This document shows, one piece after another, positions 41,040-49,674 of a DNA stretch of 64,000 nucleotides. Position numbers and translations under genes: made by a program. Numbering within the stretch: position 1 is the first letter of the stretch; every line of letters starts with the position of its first letter. The stretch lies in contig JAHDLC010000013.1 of the NCBI GenBank assembly GCA_018436595.1, forward strand, positions 1 to 64,000, in the 5' to 3' direction. This DNA comes from Synergistaceae bacterium. GTDB lineage: Bacteria; Synergistota; Synergistia; Synergistales; Aminobacteriaceae. The notes under the pieces were generated by a model. It worked only from the letters and a program-made list of their open reading frames with translations. It did no database searches and was not told the origin of the DNA.

Positions 41040-42323
41040 ATGGCAGCCACAATCTTTGCGGTCTTCATTCTCCTGCTCGTTATCCGGATGCCCGTCTCCT
41101 TCTCCCTGGCCATCTCCGCGGCAATTGCCCTGGTCTTCGCCGGAAGCATGGATCCCCTGATCGTGGTGCAGCGGATGTACACTTCCGTCGAGTCCTTCTC
41201 CCTCATCGCCATCCCCTTCTTCATTCTCTCCGGGGGCTTCATGGAGAGCGGCGGCATCTCCAGGCGGCTCATTTCCTTCTCGTCCAGCCTGGTGGGCCAT
41301 ATCCGGGGCGGCCTGTCCATGATCAGCATCGTGGCGGCCATGTTCTTCGCCGGCATTTCCGGCTCCACGGCGGCGGATACGGCGGCCATCGGCAGCGTCC
41401 TCATCCCGGCCATGGAGAAGAAAGGCTACGGGAAGGACCTGGCCACCAGCGTGGTGGGAACGGCGGGCGCCATAGGGATCATCATCCCTCCGAGCATCCC
41501 CATGATCATCCTGGGCATCACGGGAAGCATATCCATAGGAGGTCTTTTCCTCGGCGGGGTTTTCCCCGGCTTGCTCATGGGCCTGGCCCTCATGGTCACC
41601 AGCGGCATCTTCGCCCGGAAGCGGAACCTTCCCGCAGAACGGCGCGCAACGTGGAAGGAACGGTGGCATGCCTTCACCGATTCCATCCTGGCCCTCATGA
41701 CCATGGTCATCATCATGGGGGGCATTCTCTCCGGCGTCTTCACCGCCACGGAGGCCTCGGTAGTGGCGGCCTTCTATTCCTTTCTCGTCGGCCGGTTCGT
41801 CTACGGGGAGCTGAAGTGGAAGGACATACCGGGGATTATGCTCAAGACGGGCATCACCACAGGCGTGGTGGTTCTCTGCATCGCCACCGCCTCCAGCTTC
41901 GGCTGGATCCTCGCTGCGGAGCAGATCCCCGACAAGATAGCGAAGGCTGTTTTCGCCCTGTCGGACAACCGGCTGGTCATCCTCTTCCTCATGAACGCCC
42001 TCATGCTGTTCATGGGCACGTTCCTCGACATTTCGCCCATCATCATCATTCTCGTCCCCATTCTCTTCCCCATCGCGAGACAGCTCGGCGTGACCCCCAT
42101 CCACTTCGGCATCATGACCATCGTGAACATGGCCATCGGGCAGTGTACCCCGCCGGTGGGCATTTCCCTTTTCGTCGCCACGGGGATCGCGAAGGCAAAA
42201 CTCGGAGAGATCCTGGGAGCCTACTCCAAATATCTCCTTACCATGATATTGGTTCTTGCGCTGATCACAGTGTTTCCGCAGATCATCACCTTTCTGCCCC
42301 AGATGATTATGGGGCTGAAGTAG
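41040..42323 (+). CDS. TRAP transporter large membrane subunit (DctM type)
   Basis: A 427-residue protein with about twelve hydrophobic segments. SFSLIAIPFFILSGGFMESGGISRRL and VVGTAGAIGIIIPPSIPMIILG are hallmark DctM segments, and MFMGTFLDISPIIIILVPILFPIARQLG is the second half equivalent. It provides the elevator-type transport path. It begins 1 nt after the small subunit ends. The likely substrate is a uronate or related sugar acid, inferred from kduI and kduD. Confidence 0.95.
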   Translation: MAATIFAVFILLLVIRMPVSFSLAISAAIALVFAGSMDPLIVVQRMYTSVESFSLIAIPFFILSGGFMESGGISRRLISFSSSLVGHIRGGLSMISIVAAMFFAGISGSTAADTAAIGSVLIPAMEKKGYGKDLATSVVGTAGAIGIIIPPSIPMIILGITGSISIGGLFLGGVFPGLLMGLALMVTSGIFARKRNLPAERRATWKERWHAFTDSILALMTMVIIMGGILSGVFTATEASVVAAFYSFLVGRFVYGELKWKDIPGIMLKTGITTGVVVLCIATASSFGWILAAEQIPDKIAKAVFALSDNRLVILFLMNALMLFMGTFLDISPIIIILVPILFPIARQLGVTPIHFGIMTIVNMAIGQCTPPVGISLFVATGIAKAKLGEILGAYSKYLLTMILVLALITVFPQIITFLPQMIMGLK

Positions 42324-42421
42324 ACTTCTGCGAATGGAAAGGACCCAAATCCCGGGAAGGGGGGAGTGGAAGGAAAAACACCCATGCTCTAAGAGGAAGG
42401 CAGCAGTCCAGGCTTGGGAGA

Positions 42422-42442
42422 CTCCCTCTCCGCAGGAGGGAG
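42422..42442 (+). other. Intercistronic hairpin before the TRAP binding-protein gene
   Basis: CTCCCTC (42422-42428) and GAGGGAG (42436-42442) enclose a 7-nt loop. It lies in the 156-nt gap between the large subunit and the binding-protein gene and could shape relative expression. No T tract follows. Confidence 0.55.
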
Positions 42443-42479
42443 CAGCGGATGTGGAAGCAGAAAAGAAGGAGGTAATTAC

Positions 42480-43457
42480 ATGTTCGGTAAAAAGACCTTT
42501 AGTCTCGCGCTTCTTTTCGTTTTTCTTGCGGCGTCCTTTGCCTATGGGGCACCGGTGGTCCTGAAACTCTCCAACGTTCTGCCCGACGGCAACCCCACCA
42601 CGGAGTCCATGGTCTTTTTCGCCGAGAAGGTGAAGGAGAAGACCGGGGGAACGGTGGAAGTCCGCCTCTTCAACAACAGCGCACTCGGCGGCCAGAGAGA
42701 AGCCCTTGAGAGTCTCCAGGCCGGGACTATCGAGATGTGCATGGCCAACGCCGGGCCCATGGGGCAGTTTGTCCCCACAATGGATGTATTGTCCCTTCCC
42801 TACGTCTTCCAGAGCACGGACCACATGTTCAAGGCCCTCAACGGCAAGGCCGGCGAGATGATCAAGGCCGACATCGAGAAGGCCGGGTTCGTCTTCCTCT
42901 ACTGGGGCGACGGCGGTTCCCGGAACCTCATCAACAACAAGCGCCCCATCACGAAGCCCGAGGATCTGAAAGGGCTCAAGATCCGCGTCATGGACAGCAA
43001 GCTCATGGTGAACACCCTTAACGCCATGGGCGCCATCGCCACCCCCATGGCCCAGGGCGAAGTCTACAGCGCCCTCCAGCAGGGCGTGCTCGACGGGTGG
43101 GAGAACAACCCCGTCACCCTTCTGACCCTCAAGCTTTACGAAGTGTCCGATATTTTCTCATGGACCCGGCATTTCATGGTTCCCGACCTGGTCATTATCA
43201 GCAAGCAGGCTTTTGCCAAGCTCACCCCTGAACAGCAGAAGGCCCTGGTCGAGGCGGGACATGAGGCCGAGGCGAAACAGCGTGAATACTGGAACGCCTT
43301 CGTCGGCAAGACCGTGGAGGAGTTGAAGACCCATAACGTGAAGTTCAACGAAGTGGACGTGGCTCCCTTCGTCCAGGCGGTCCAGCCGGTGTGGGAGGAG
43401 TACAAGGCGAAGTTCGGAACGGAACTGCTTGATCTCATCATAGCGGCGAACAAATAG
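42480..43457 (+). CDS. TRAP transporter periplasmic binding protein (DctP type)
   Basis: A 325-residue exported protein with a signal peptide ending near SFAYGA. VVLKLSNVLPDGNPTTESMVFFAEKVKEKTGG is the typical DctP opening, and LKGLKIRVMDSKLM contains the conserved Arg that clamps the substrate carboxylate. VYSALQQGVLDGWENNP is the usual hinge region. It captures an acidic sugar or carboxylate for DctQM. The ATG at 42480 has AAGGAGG about 9 nt upstream; a longer frame upstream crosses the intercistronic hairpin and is rejected. A G+C-rich stem-loop follows. Confidence 0.93.
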   Translation: MFGKKTFSLALLFVFLAASFAYGAPVVLKLSNVLPDGNPTTESMVFFAEKVKEKTGGTVEVRLFNNSALGGQREALESLQAGTIEMCMANAGPMGQFVPTMDVLSLPYVFQSTDHMFKALNGKAGEMIKADIEKAGFVFLYWGDGGSRNLINNKRPITKPEDLKGLKIRVMDSKLMVNTLNAMGAIATPMAQGEVYSALQQGVLDGWENNPVTLLTLKLYEVSDIFSWTRHFMVPDLVIISKQAFAKLTPEQQKALVEAGHEAEAKQREYWNAFVGKTVEELKTHNVKFNEVDVAPFVQAVQPVWEEYKAKFGTELLDLIIAANK

Positions 43458-43468
43458 GATCGAAAAGC

Positions 43469-43498
43469 GGCGGGAGGGACCCGCGGGTCCTCCCGCCC
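43469..43498 (+). other. G+C-rich stem-loop after the TRAP binding-protein gene
   Basis: GGCGGGAGGGACCC pairs with GGGTCCTCCCGCC with one bulged G and almost no loop. It is followed by CGAAAATG, with no T tract. The remaining gap to 43708 shows no gene or other clear element. Confidence 0.7.
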
Positions 43499-43708
43499 GA
43501 AAATGCGGACCGCCACTCCGGGTTTTACCCCGCCGGTGTTCCGGAAGACTGCGACAGGACGGCAGGGGAAGTGACTCAAAATTCCCGCGGTTTTTCCGGG
43601 CTGACTTTGGGCCGGAGCTGTGCGGCCTGTTCGAAGATCATTTTTTGCCCGGACCGGCTGTCTCTGCCGTTTCCCGGTGCAGGCCCGCAACGGGCGGAGG
43701 TGAAGTGC

Positions 43709-44722
43709 GTGCGAAGTGCCAAACTTGTTGCTCCGAAGCAAATACGGATTTTCGAGGACAGGATGCCCCTTCCGACGGAAGGAGAGGTCCTCGTCAGGGT
43801 GAAGGCGGCCGGGATCTGCGGCTCCGATCTTCACATCTACCGGGGAGAGCGGTCGGACGTGGCCCTTCCAAGGATTCTCGGCCACGAGCTTGTGGGCGAG
43901 GTGGAATCCGTGGGAAGCGGCGTTACCAGGTTCTCAAGGGGTGACCGGGTGACCGTGGATCCCGTGGTTTCCTGCGGAAAGTGTGTTTCCTGCCGCAGGG
44001 GGTACGACAATCTCTGCAGTTCCGTCAAGTGTCTGGGTGTCCAGGTAGACGGAGGATACTGTGACTATATCGCCGTTCCGGAGGAGAAAGTGTACTCCCT
44101 TCCCTCAGGATTGGCCTGGGAAAAAGCCGCCCTCATCGAGCCCTTCTCCATAGGGGCGGAAGTGCTCGCCAGGAGCGAAGTGCGGGAGGGAGACAAGGTC
44201 CTCGTCATCGGGGCGGGAACCATCGGCCTCTGCATTCTGCAGGCCATGAAGCTTGCAGGGGCGGAAGTGCTCATAACCGATTTCGCGGACAGCCGCCTGA
44301 AGGCGGCCGAAACTCTCGGGGCCGACAAAACGGTCAACGGCAGGACCGGGGACCTCGCCGCGGCGCTGGCCGATTTCACCGGCGAATTCGGCGCCGACGT
44401 GGTCGTGGAGGCTGTGGGTATGCCCCGCCTGCTGGAGGAAAGCCTTGGATATGCCGCTCCGGGGGGACGGATCGTCGTGCTCGGCTTTCACCCGGAACCA
44501 GCCAAAATTCCGGAGGTCATCGTGGTGAAGAAGGAACTCAAGATCGTCGGCTCCCGGATGAACTGCCGCCGGTTTCCCCAGGTCATCGAATGGTTCGAAA
44601 AGGGGCAGGTGAACCCCGAGCCCCTGATCTCCGCGGTCTATCCCTTCGAGAAAATCGACACAGCCTTCCGGGAAATACTGGAAGATCCCGAAAAGTACCT
44701 CAAGGTCCTCATAACCTATTGA
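43709..44722 (+). CDS. Zinc-dependent MDR dehydrogenase, copy 1 (sugar-acid/polyol type)
   Basis: A 337-residue medium-chain dehydrogenase. GICGSDLHIY gives the catalytic Cys and GHE the catalytic His/Glu; CGKCVSCRRGYDNLC holds the four structural-zinc cysteines; VLVIGAGTIGLCILQAMKLAGA is the NAD(P) fold. Relatives include sorbitol and threonine dehydrogenases and L-galactonate dehydrogenase-type enzymes of hexuronate clusters. The start is GTG 43709 with GGAGG 8 nt upstream; GTG 43700 overlaps that site. Its role is probably oxidation or reduction of a sugar-acid intermediate in the kdu pathway. Confidence 0.88.
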   Translation: MRSAKLVAPKQIRIFEDRMPLPTEGEVLVRVKAAGICGSDLHIYRGERSDVALPRILGHELVGEVESVGSGVTRFSRGDRVTVDPVVSCGKCVSCRRGYDNLCSSVKCLGVQVDGGYCDYIAVPEEKVYSLPSGLAWEKAALIEPFSIGAEVLARSEVREGDKVLVIGAGTIGLCILQAMKLAGAEVLITDFADSRLKAAETLGADKTVNGRTGDLAAALADFTGEFGADVVVEAVGMPRLLEESLGYAAPGGRIVVLGFHPEPAKIPEVIVVKKELKIVGSRMNCRRFPQVIEWFEKGQVNPEPLISAVYPFEKIDTAFREILEDPEKYLKVLITY

Positions 44723-44753
44723 CGGAAAAGACGCGAAAGGAAGGCGAAAACAG

Positions 44754-45515
44754 ATGATTCTTGACTCGTTCAGGCTTGACGGCAAGGTGGCCGTCGTCAC
44801 CGGAGCGCGGAAAGGCCTCGGCTTCGGCATAGCGGAAGGCCTTGCCGAGGCGGGGGCCGACATCGTGGGAGTAGGTCCCATCCCCATGCCGGAGACGGAA
44901 AAGGCGGTGACGTCCCTCGGCAGAAAGTTCCTTTACGTTGAGGCCGATCTCACCTCCCAGGAGAGGATTCCGGACATCGTGGCGGAGACCGTGGCCGGCC
45001 TCGGGTCGCTGGACATCCTGGTGAACAACGCGGGCATCATCCGCCGGGCGGACATCCTGGAATTTTCGGAGAAGGACTGGGACGACGTGATGAACGTCAA
45101 CCTGAAGAGCCTGTTCTTCCTCTCCCAGGAGGCAGCACGGCAGATGGAAAAGCAGGGCAGGGGCGGAAAGATAGTCAACATCGCGTCCATGCTTTCCTTC
45201 CAGGGGGGGATCCGGGTTCCTTCCTACACGGCGAGCAAGAGCGCCGTGGGAGGCCTGACGAAGCTTCTGGCAAACGAGCTGGCGAAGTTCGGGATCCAGG
45301 TGAACGCCATCGCTCCGGGCTACATGGCCACGGACAATACGGAGGCCCTCCAGAAGGATCCTGTCAGGAACAAGGAAATCCTCGCCAGGATCCCCGTGGG
45401 CCGGTGGGGGACTCCCGACGACCTCAAGGGTGCGGCGGTCTTTCTTTCTTCCGCTGCCTCGGACTACGTCACCGGGTACATCGTCGCCGTGGACGGCGGC
45501 TGGCTTTCCAGGTAG
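44754..45515 (+). CDS. kduD: 2-dehydro-3-deoxy-D-gluconate 5-dehydrogenase (SDR)
   Basis: A 253-residue short-chain dehydrogenase. VVTGARKGLGFGIAEGLAEAG is the cofactor loop, NNAGI the structural motif, and the Ser/Tyr/Lys set lies in NIASMLSF and YTASKSAV. The opening FRLDGKVAVVTGARKGLG and end DYVTGYIVAVDGGWLSR fit KduD closely. It reduces 2,5-diketo-3-deoxygluconate to 2-keto-3-deoxygluconate, the step after KduI. It is separated from kduI by the TRAP genes and a dehydrogenase but lies in the same cluster. No KDG kinase or aldolase is in the window. Confidence 0.9.
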   Translation: MILDSFRLDGKVAVVTGARKGLGFGIAEGLAEAGADIVGVGPIPMPETEKAVTSLGRKFLYVEADLTSQERIPDIVAETVAGLGSLDILVNNAGIIRRADILEFSEKDWDDVMNVNLKSLFFLSQEAARQMEKQGRGGKIVNIASMLSFQGGIRVPSYTASKSAVGGLTKLLANELAKFGIQVNAIAPGYMATDNTEALQKDPVRNKEILARIPVGRWGTPDDLKGAAVFLSSAASDYVTGYIVAVDGGWLSR

Positions 45516-45577
45516 GAGAGCGGTAGAATCATCAATCGCGGCATCATCATTCCCAACATCCAAGGAGGAAGAACCAC

Positions 45578-46519
45578 ATGAAAAAAGCGGCACTCGTACT
45601 GGCTCTGGCTTCACTGATCTTCGGCAACGCAGCATTTGCGGCCGATTTCCCGGCGAAGAACATCCGCCTTCTCGTTCCCTTCGCGGCCGGCGGCGGCACC
45701 GACGCAGTGGCCCGCGCTCTTGCGGCATCGGCGGAGAAACACCTCGGCCAGCCCGTGGTGGTCATGAACAAGGCCGGCGGTTCTGGAGCAGTCGGCATGA
45801 CCGAGGGCGCCATGGCCAAGGCGGACGGATACACCGTCACCATGGTCACCAGGGAGATCGCCTGGCTTCCCCAGATGGGGCTCGCCCAGATCACTCCCGA
45901 CAATTTTGACCTTCTCGCCCTCATCAACGAGGATCCCGCCATAATGCTCGTCCGCCCCGACTCGAAGTTCGCGTCGGTGAAGGACGTTCTCGAGGCGGCG
46001 AAGGCCGCTCCGGGATCCGTGAAATTCGGCAGCACCGCGAAGCCCAACTTCTACCTTCTCGCCCTGGAGCTCAACCAGAAGGTGAAGTTCAACCAGATCC
46101 CCTATAATGGTGCCGCAGAGGCCATTCCCGCCCTCATGGGCGGCCATGTGGACTTCACCATGGTCAATCCCGGCGAAGCCATCTCCCAGATCAAAGCGGG
46201 CCAGCTCAAGCCCCTCGGCGTGGCCTCCGATGTCCGCATGGCCGGGCTGCCCGAAGTCCCCACTATGACGGAGCAGGGGTACCCCATCGTCACCGGAACC
46301 TGGAGAGGCCTTGCCCTTCCGAAGGGAACCCCCGCCGACGTGAAGGCAGTTCTTGCCGATGCCTTCCAGAAAGCCGCCTCGGAGAAGGAATTCACCGGCT
46401 TTATGAACGGCAGGACCCTGGGCATCCGGTTCATGAAGTCAGAAGAGTTCAAGACCTTTGTCGACAACGACGTAAAGGCCCTCACGGACATCGTCGAGGA
46501 AGTGAAGAAGCAGCAGTAG
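45578..46519 (+). CDS. Tripartite tricarboxylate transporter (TTT) binding protein, TctC type
   Basis: A 313-residue exported protein; signal peptide MKKAALVLALASLIFGNAAFA. FPAKNIRLLVPFAAGGGTDAVARALA is the conserved ligand loop of TctC proteins, and KAPGS-like/GSVKFGST and EVPTMTEQGYP motifs follow. These proteins bind carboxylates such as citrate, tartrate or sugar acids. AAGGAGG precedes the ATG. A hairpin separates it from the small membrane subunit. Confidence 0.93.
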   Translation: MKKAALVLALASLIFGNAAFAADFPAKNIRLLVPFAAGGGTDAVARALAASAEKHLGQPVVVMNKAGGSGAVGMTEGAMAKADGYTVTMVTREIAWLPQMGLAQITPDNFDLLALINEDPAIMLVRPDSKFASVKDVLEAAKAAPGSVKFGSTAKPNFYLLALELNQKVKFNQIPYNGAAEAIPALMGGHVDFTMVNPGEAISQIKAGQLKPLGVASDVRMAGLPEVPTMTEQGYPIVTGTWRGLALPKGTPADVKAVLADAFQKAASEKEFTGFMNGRTLGIRFMKSEEFKTFVDNDVKALTDIVEEVKKQQ

Positions 46520-46539
46520 CAGATATCTTTACGGAACAG

Positions 46540-46568
46540 GGAGGGGCTCGCTTCCGGGCGGCCCCTCC
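46540..46568 (+). other. Intercistronic hairpin between TctC- and TctB-type genes
   Basis: GGAGGGGC (46540-46547) pairs with GCCCCTCC (46561-46568) across 13 nt, without a T tract. It is the third hairpin of this kind directly after a binding-protein gene in the window (see pstS and the TRAP binding protein). Confidence 0.7.
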
Positions 46569-46607
46569 GCTCTCTTCAATCCGCCAAAACTGCAAGGAGA
46601 ATGACCA

Positions 46608-47075
46608 GTGAAAAAAGCGAATTACTGCATTGCCGCAGCATTCCTTCTATTGGCAGCCTTCGTCCTGTATTCGGCGGCCAATTTCGAACAGACCCTGATC
46701 CAGGACGACTACGTGGGAGCCGCCTTCTTCCCCGAACTTCTCGCGTGGATGACCGGGGGGCTCGCCCTTTTTCTCGGCGGGCTCACCTTCAGGGGCAAAT
46801 TCGACGGAGACGGACGAACTCTCTCCGACCTTTTCCCCGGGGAAATCCGCATAGCTCTCGCAGGACTTGCCGTCATAACCCTGTACGTGCTGTCCCTTGA
46901 TTATTTCGGCTTCATCCTGGCCACAGCGGCCCTCAATTTTGCTCTGCTCCTGCTGTTCGGCGTGCGGAACCCTCTTTCCCTCGCAGTCTTTCCAGCCGCC
47001 ATCTCCCTCGCGGTGTACGGGGTATTCTATAAACTCCTCGTGGTCCCTCTGCCCGAGGGACTCTTCTACTTTTAG
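46608..47075 (+). CDS. TTT small membrane subunit, TctB type
   Basis: A 155-residue protein with four hydrophobic segments (YCIAAAFLLLAAFVLYSA, a second near FFPELLAWMTGGLALFLGG, then IALAGLAVITLYVLSLDYFGF and a C-terminal pair). Low sequence conservation is normal for TctB; position between TctC and TctA settles the call. The start is GTG 46608 with AAGGAG upstream. It stabilises the large subunit in the importer. Confidence 0.85.
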   Translation: MKKANYCIAAAFLLLAAFVLYSAANFEQTLIQDDYVGAAFFPELLAWMTGGLALFLGGLTFRGKFDGDGRTLSDLFPGEIRIALAGLAVITLYVLSLDYFGFILATAALNFALLLLFGVRNPLSLAVFPAAISLAVYGVFYKLLVVPLPEGLFYF

Positions 47076-47086
47076 GAGGAACGGCC

Positions 47087-48559
47087 ATGGTCTCACTGCT
47101 TCTCGACGGTCTCCGGACCACTTTTTCTCCGGGAATCTTTCCCTTCCTCGTTATCGGCGTGACGGGAGGAATCGTCATCGGTGCCCTGCCGGGCCTCACG
47201 GCCACCATGGGCGTGGCGGTGCTCCTGCCGCTGACTTTCGGAATGGAATCCACTCCGGCCCTGGTTTTGCTGGCCGGGATCTATATCGGCGCAATCTACG
47301 GCGGGTCCATCTCAGCCATTCTGCTCAAGACTCCCGGAACCCCGGCGGCGGCTGCCACGGTCCTCGACGGGTACGAGCTTGCCAGAAAGGGAGAGGCTGC
47401 CAGGGCCTTGTCCGTTTCCGCCATCGCCTCCTTCACCGGCGGAATGGTAAGCACCGTCATGCTCATCACCATATCGCCCATCCTCGCGAATTTCGCCCTC
47501 CGGTTCGGAGCCCCCGAGTATTTTGCCCTCGCGGTTTTTGGCCTCAGCATCATCGCGAGCATCTCGGGCAAAAGCCCGGTCAAGGGACTGCTGGCCGGCA
47601 TGTTCGGCCTGCTCATCTCCACCGTGGGCCTTGATCCCGTGACCAGTTTCCCCCGGTTCACCTTCGGCGAAATGAACCTTTTCAACGGTTTCGCCATCAT
47701 TCCGGTGCTCATCGGTCTCTTCGCCCTGGCGGAGGCCTTCGTCCAGATGGAGAAGATCTTCGAGCCCTCCCACGCCATCGAGACAAATTTTAAAAGGGGC
47801 ATGATCTCTCTCAAAGAGACCATTGCCCTTATGCCCACCATGATAAAGTGCGCCCTTATCGGAACCTTTATCGGGTCCATCCCCGGCGCCGGTGCCGATA
47901 TCGCGGCATTCGTGAGCTACAACGAAGCACGCAGGTCATCGAAAAATGGAAGTGAGTTCGGGACGGGCTGCCTCGAAGGCATTGCCGCCCCGGAAGCGGG
48001 AAACAACGGCGTCACTGGCGGCGCCATGGTCCCCCTGCTCACTCTCGGCGTTCCGGGGGATGCCGTCACCGCCATTCTCCTCGGCGCTCTCATCATCCAG
48101 GGACTCCAGCCCGGTCCCCTTCTGTTCACGAAGAACGCCGACATAGTGTACGGGCTCTTTGCCTCCCTCTTCGTGGGAAATATCCTCATGCTGATCATCG
48201 GCCTCCTCGGCGTCCGCCTCTTCTGCCGGGTGGTGGAGCTTCCCAAAAGGTTCATCATTCCGGTGATCATCACCCTCTCCATGGTGGGTGCCTATTCCAT
48301 GAACAACAGCATCTTCGACATGTGGGTCTGCGTGGCCTTCGGCGTCATCGGGTATATAATGCAGAAAGCGGACATGCCTTCGTCGCCCATTATCCTGGCG
48401 GTGATCCTGGGACCCATGGCGGAAAGCAACCTCCGGCGTGCAGTGCTCATGTACGAAGGGAGCTACTCTTTCCTCTGGACCAGGCCGATCGGCGTGGTGT
48501 TCCTGGCCCTTGCGGCATTGTCCCTGTATTCATCCTACCGGCGGGCCCATTCCTCGTAG
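47087..48559 (+). CDS. TTT large membrane subunit, TctA type
   Basis: A 490-residue membrane protein with about eleven or twelve helices. GALPGLTATMGVAVLLPLTFGM, YGGSISAILLKTPGTPAAAATVLDGY and the second-half GAGADIAAFVSYNEAR plus GNNGVTGGAMVPLLTLGVPGD are diagnostic TctA segments. It forms the transport path of the second tripartite importer of this cluster. TTAGGAGGAACGGCC leads into the ATG. Confidence 0.96.
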   Translation: MVSLLLDGLRTTFSPGIFPFLVIGVTGGIVIGALPGLTATMGVAVLLPLTFGMESTPALVLLAGIYIGAIYGGSISAILLKTPGTPAAAATVLDGYELARKGEAARALSVSAIASFTGGMVSTVMLITISPILANFALRFGAPEYFALAVFGLSIIASISGKSPVKGLLAGMFGLLISTVGLDPVTSFPRFTFGEMNLFNGFAIIPVLIGLFALAEAFVQMEKIFEPSHAIETNFKRGMISLKETIALMPTMIKCALIGTFIGSIPGAGADIAAFVSYNEARRSSKNGSEFGTGCLEGIAAPEAGNNGVTGGAMVPLLTLGVPGDAVTAILLGALIIQGLQPGPLLFTKNADIVYGLFASLFVGNILMLIIGLLGVRLFCRVVELPKRFIIPVIITLSMVGAYSMNNSIFDMWVCVAFGVIGYIMQKADMPSSPIILAVILGPMAESNLRRAVLMYEGSYSFLWTRPIGVVFLALAALSLYSSYRRAHSS

Positions 48560-48592
48560 AGGCGCCGGGAGAGAAGAAAAGGAGAACGGATC

Positions 48593-49606
48593 ATGAAGGT
48601 CGTTTTTGTAGAGAAGCCCCACAGTCTTGAAATCCGGGAGGTTCCCGTTCCCGGCCCTGGAACGGGAGAAGCGCTCATACGGGTCCGTGCCGGCGGCATC
48701 TGCGGCTCGGACATGCATATCTACCACGGCACCAACCCCCTGGCGAAATATCCGAGGATCATCGGACACGAGTTCTCCGGAGAGGTTGCTGAGGTTGGGA
48801 AAGGCGTGACGGGGTTTGTCCCCGGCGACCGGGTGGCGGTGGATCCCGTCACAAGCTGCGGAACCTGCTATCCCTGTTCCATAGGCCGCCCCAACGTGTG
48901 TGAGCGGCTGGAGGTTTTCGGCGTTCACAGGGACGGCGGTTTCGCGGAGTACATTGTCCTCCCAGAAAAGAATCTCCACAGGATTCCCTCCGACTGGTCC
49001 TTCGAAAAGGGAGCCCTCGTCGAGCCCTTCACCATCGCGGCCAACGTCCTTTCACGGACGGAGTGCTCGGGAAGCGACCGGCTGCTTATCCTCGGGGCCG
49101 GACCCATCGGCCAGGTGATCCTGCAGGCTGCCCGAAGGCTCGGAACGGCCTGCGCCGTGGCCGACATCGTTGGTGTGCGGCTTGAGAAAGCCCGGTCCCT
49201 CGGAGCGGAGCTCACGGTCAACACCCGGGAAACCCCCCTGGAAGAGACAATGGCTGAATGGACCGGAGGGGCCGGGGTGCCCCTCATCATCGACGCCGTT
49301 GGCAGCCCCGACCTTTTTCCGTCCCTGCTCCGCATGGCCTCCCCTGCGGGCAGGATAGGCCTGCTCGGGTTCTCGAAAGAGCCTTCCTCCTTCGTCCAGC
49401 TCGAGGCGGTGAAAAAAGAGCTCTCCATCTTCGGCTCCCGGCTCAACAGGAACAAGTTCCCCGAGGTCATCTCGTGGTTTTCCGACGGCCTGGTAAAGCC
49501 GGAGCTTCTCGTGTCCCACAGGTTTCCCTTCGAACAGGTCCGGGAGGCCATGAAGTTCATCGAGGAAAACCCTTCCGAGGTGTGCAAGGTCATCCTCGAG
49601 TTCTAG
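48593..49606 (+). CDS. Zinc-dependent MDR dehydrogenase, copy 2
   Basis: A 337-residue relative of the enzyme at 43709, of the same length. GICGSDMHIYHG and GHEFSGEV hold the catalytic-zinc ligands, CGTCYPCSIGRPNVC the structural-zinc set, and LLILGAGPIGQVILQAARRLG the cofactor fold. LgoD/YjmD-type enzymes of hexuronate clusters are similar in outline. Two such enzymes in one cluster suggest two related substrates or epimers, one for each importer. It is the last gene of the 39706-49606 run, followed by a strong terminator. Confidence 0.9.
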   Translation: MKVVFVEKPHSLEIREVPVPGPGTGEALIRVRAGGICGSDMHIYHGTNPLAKYPRIIGHEFSGEVAEVGKGVTGFVPGDRVAVDPVTSCGTCYPCSIGRPNVCERLEVFGVHRDGGFAEYIVLPEKNLHRIPSDWSFEKGALVEPFTIAANVLSRTECSGSDRLLILGAGPIGQVILQAARRLGTACAVADIVGVRLEKARSLGAELTVNTRETPLEETMAEWTGGAGVPLIIDAVGSPDLFPSLLRMASPAGRIGLLGFSKEPSSFVQLEAVKKELSIFGSRLNRNKFPEVISWFSDGLVKPELLVSHRFPFEQVREAMKFIEENPSEVCKVILEF

Positions 49607-49625
49607 TGAACGGAAGGAAGAGGAA

Positions 49626-49664
49626 AAAAGCCCCCGTGCCGAAAGGCACGGGGGCTTCCATTTT
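49626..49664. terminator. Intrinsic terminator, GAAA tetraloop
   Basis: AAGCCCCCGTGCC (49628-49640) and GGCACGGGGGCTT (49645-49657) pair perfectly around GAAA, followed by CCATTTTC. A-rich sequence on the left gives a T tract for the opposite strand, so it can also end the convergent DMT gene. Confidence 0.92.
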
Positions 49665-49674
49665 CAGGAGGGTA

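Noticed and set aside
40995-42824. A 609-codon minus-strand open frame opposite the TRAP genes
   Set aside because: Antisense shadow with Asp/His/Glu-rich low-complexity sequence; the plus-strand TRAP proteins are well supported.
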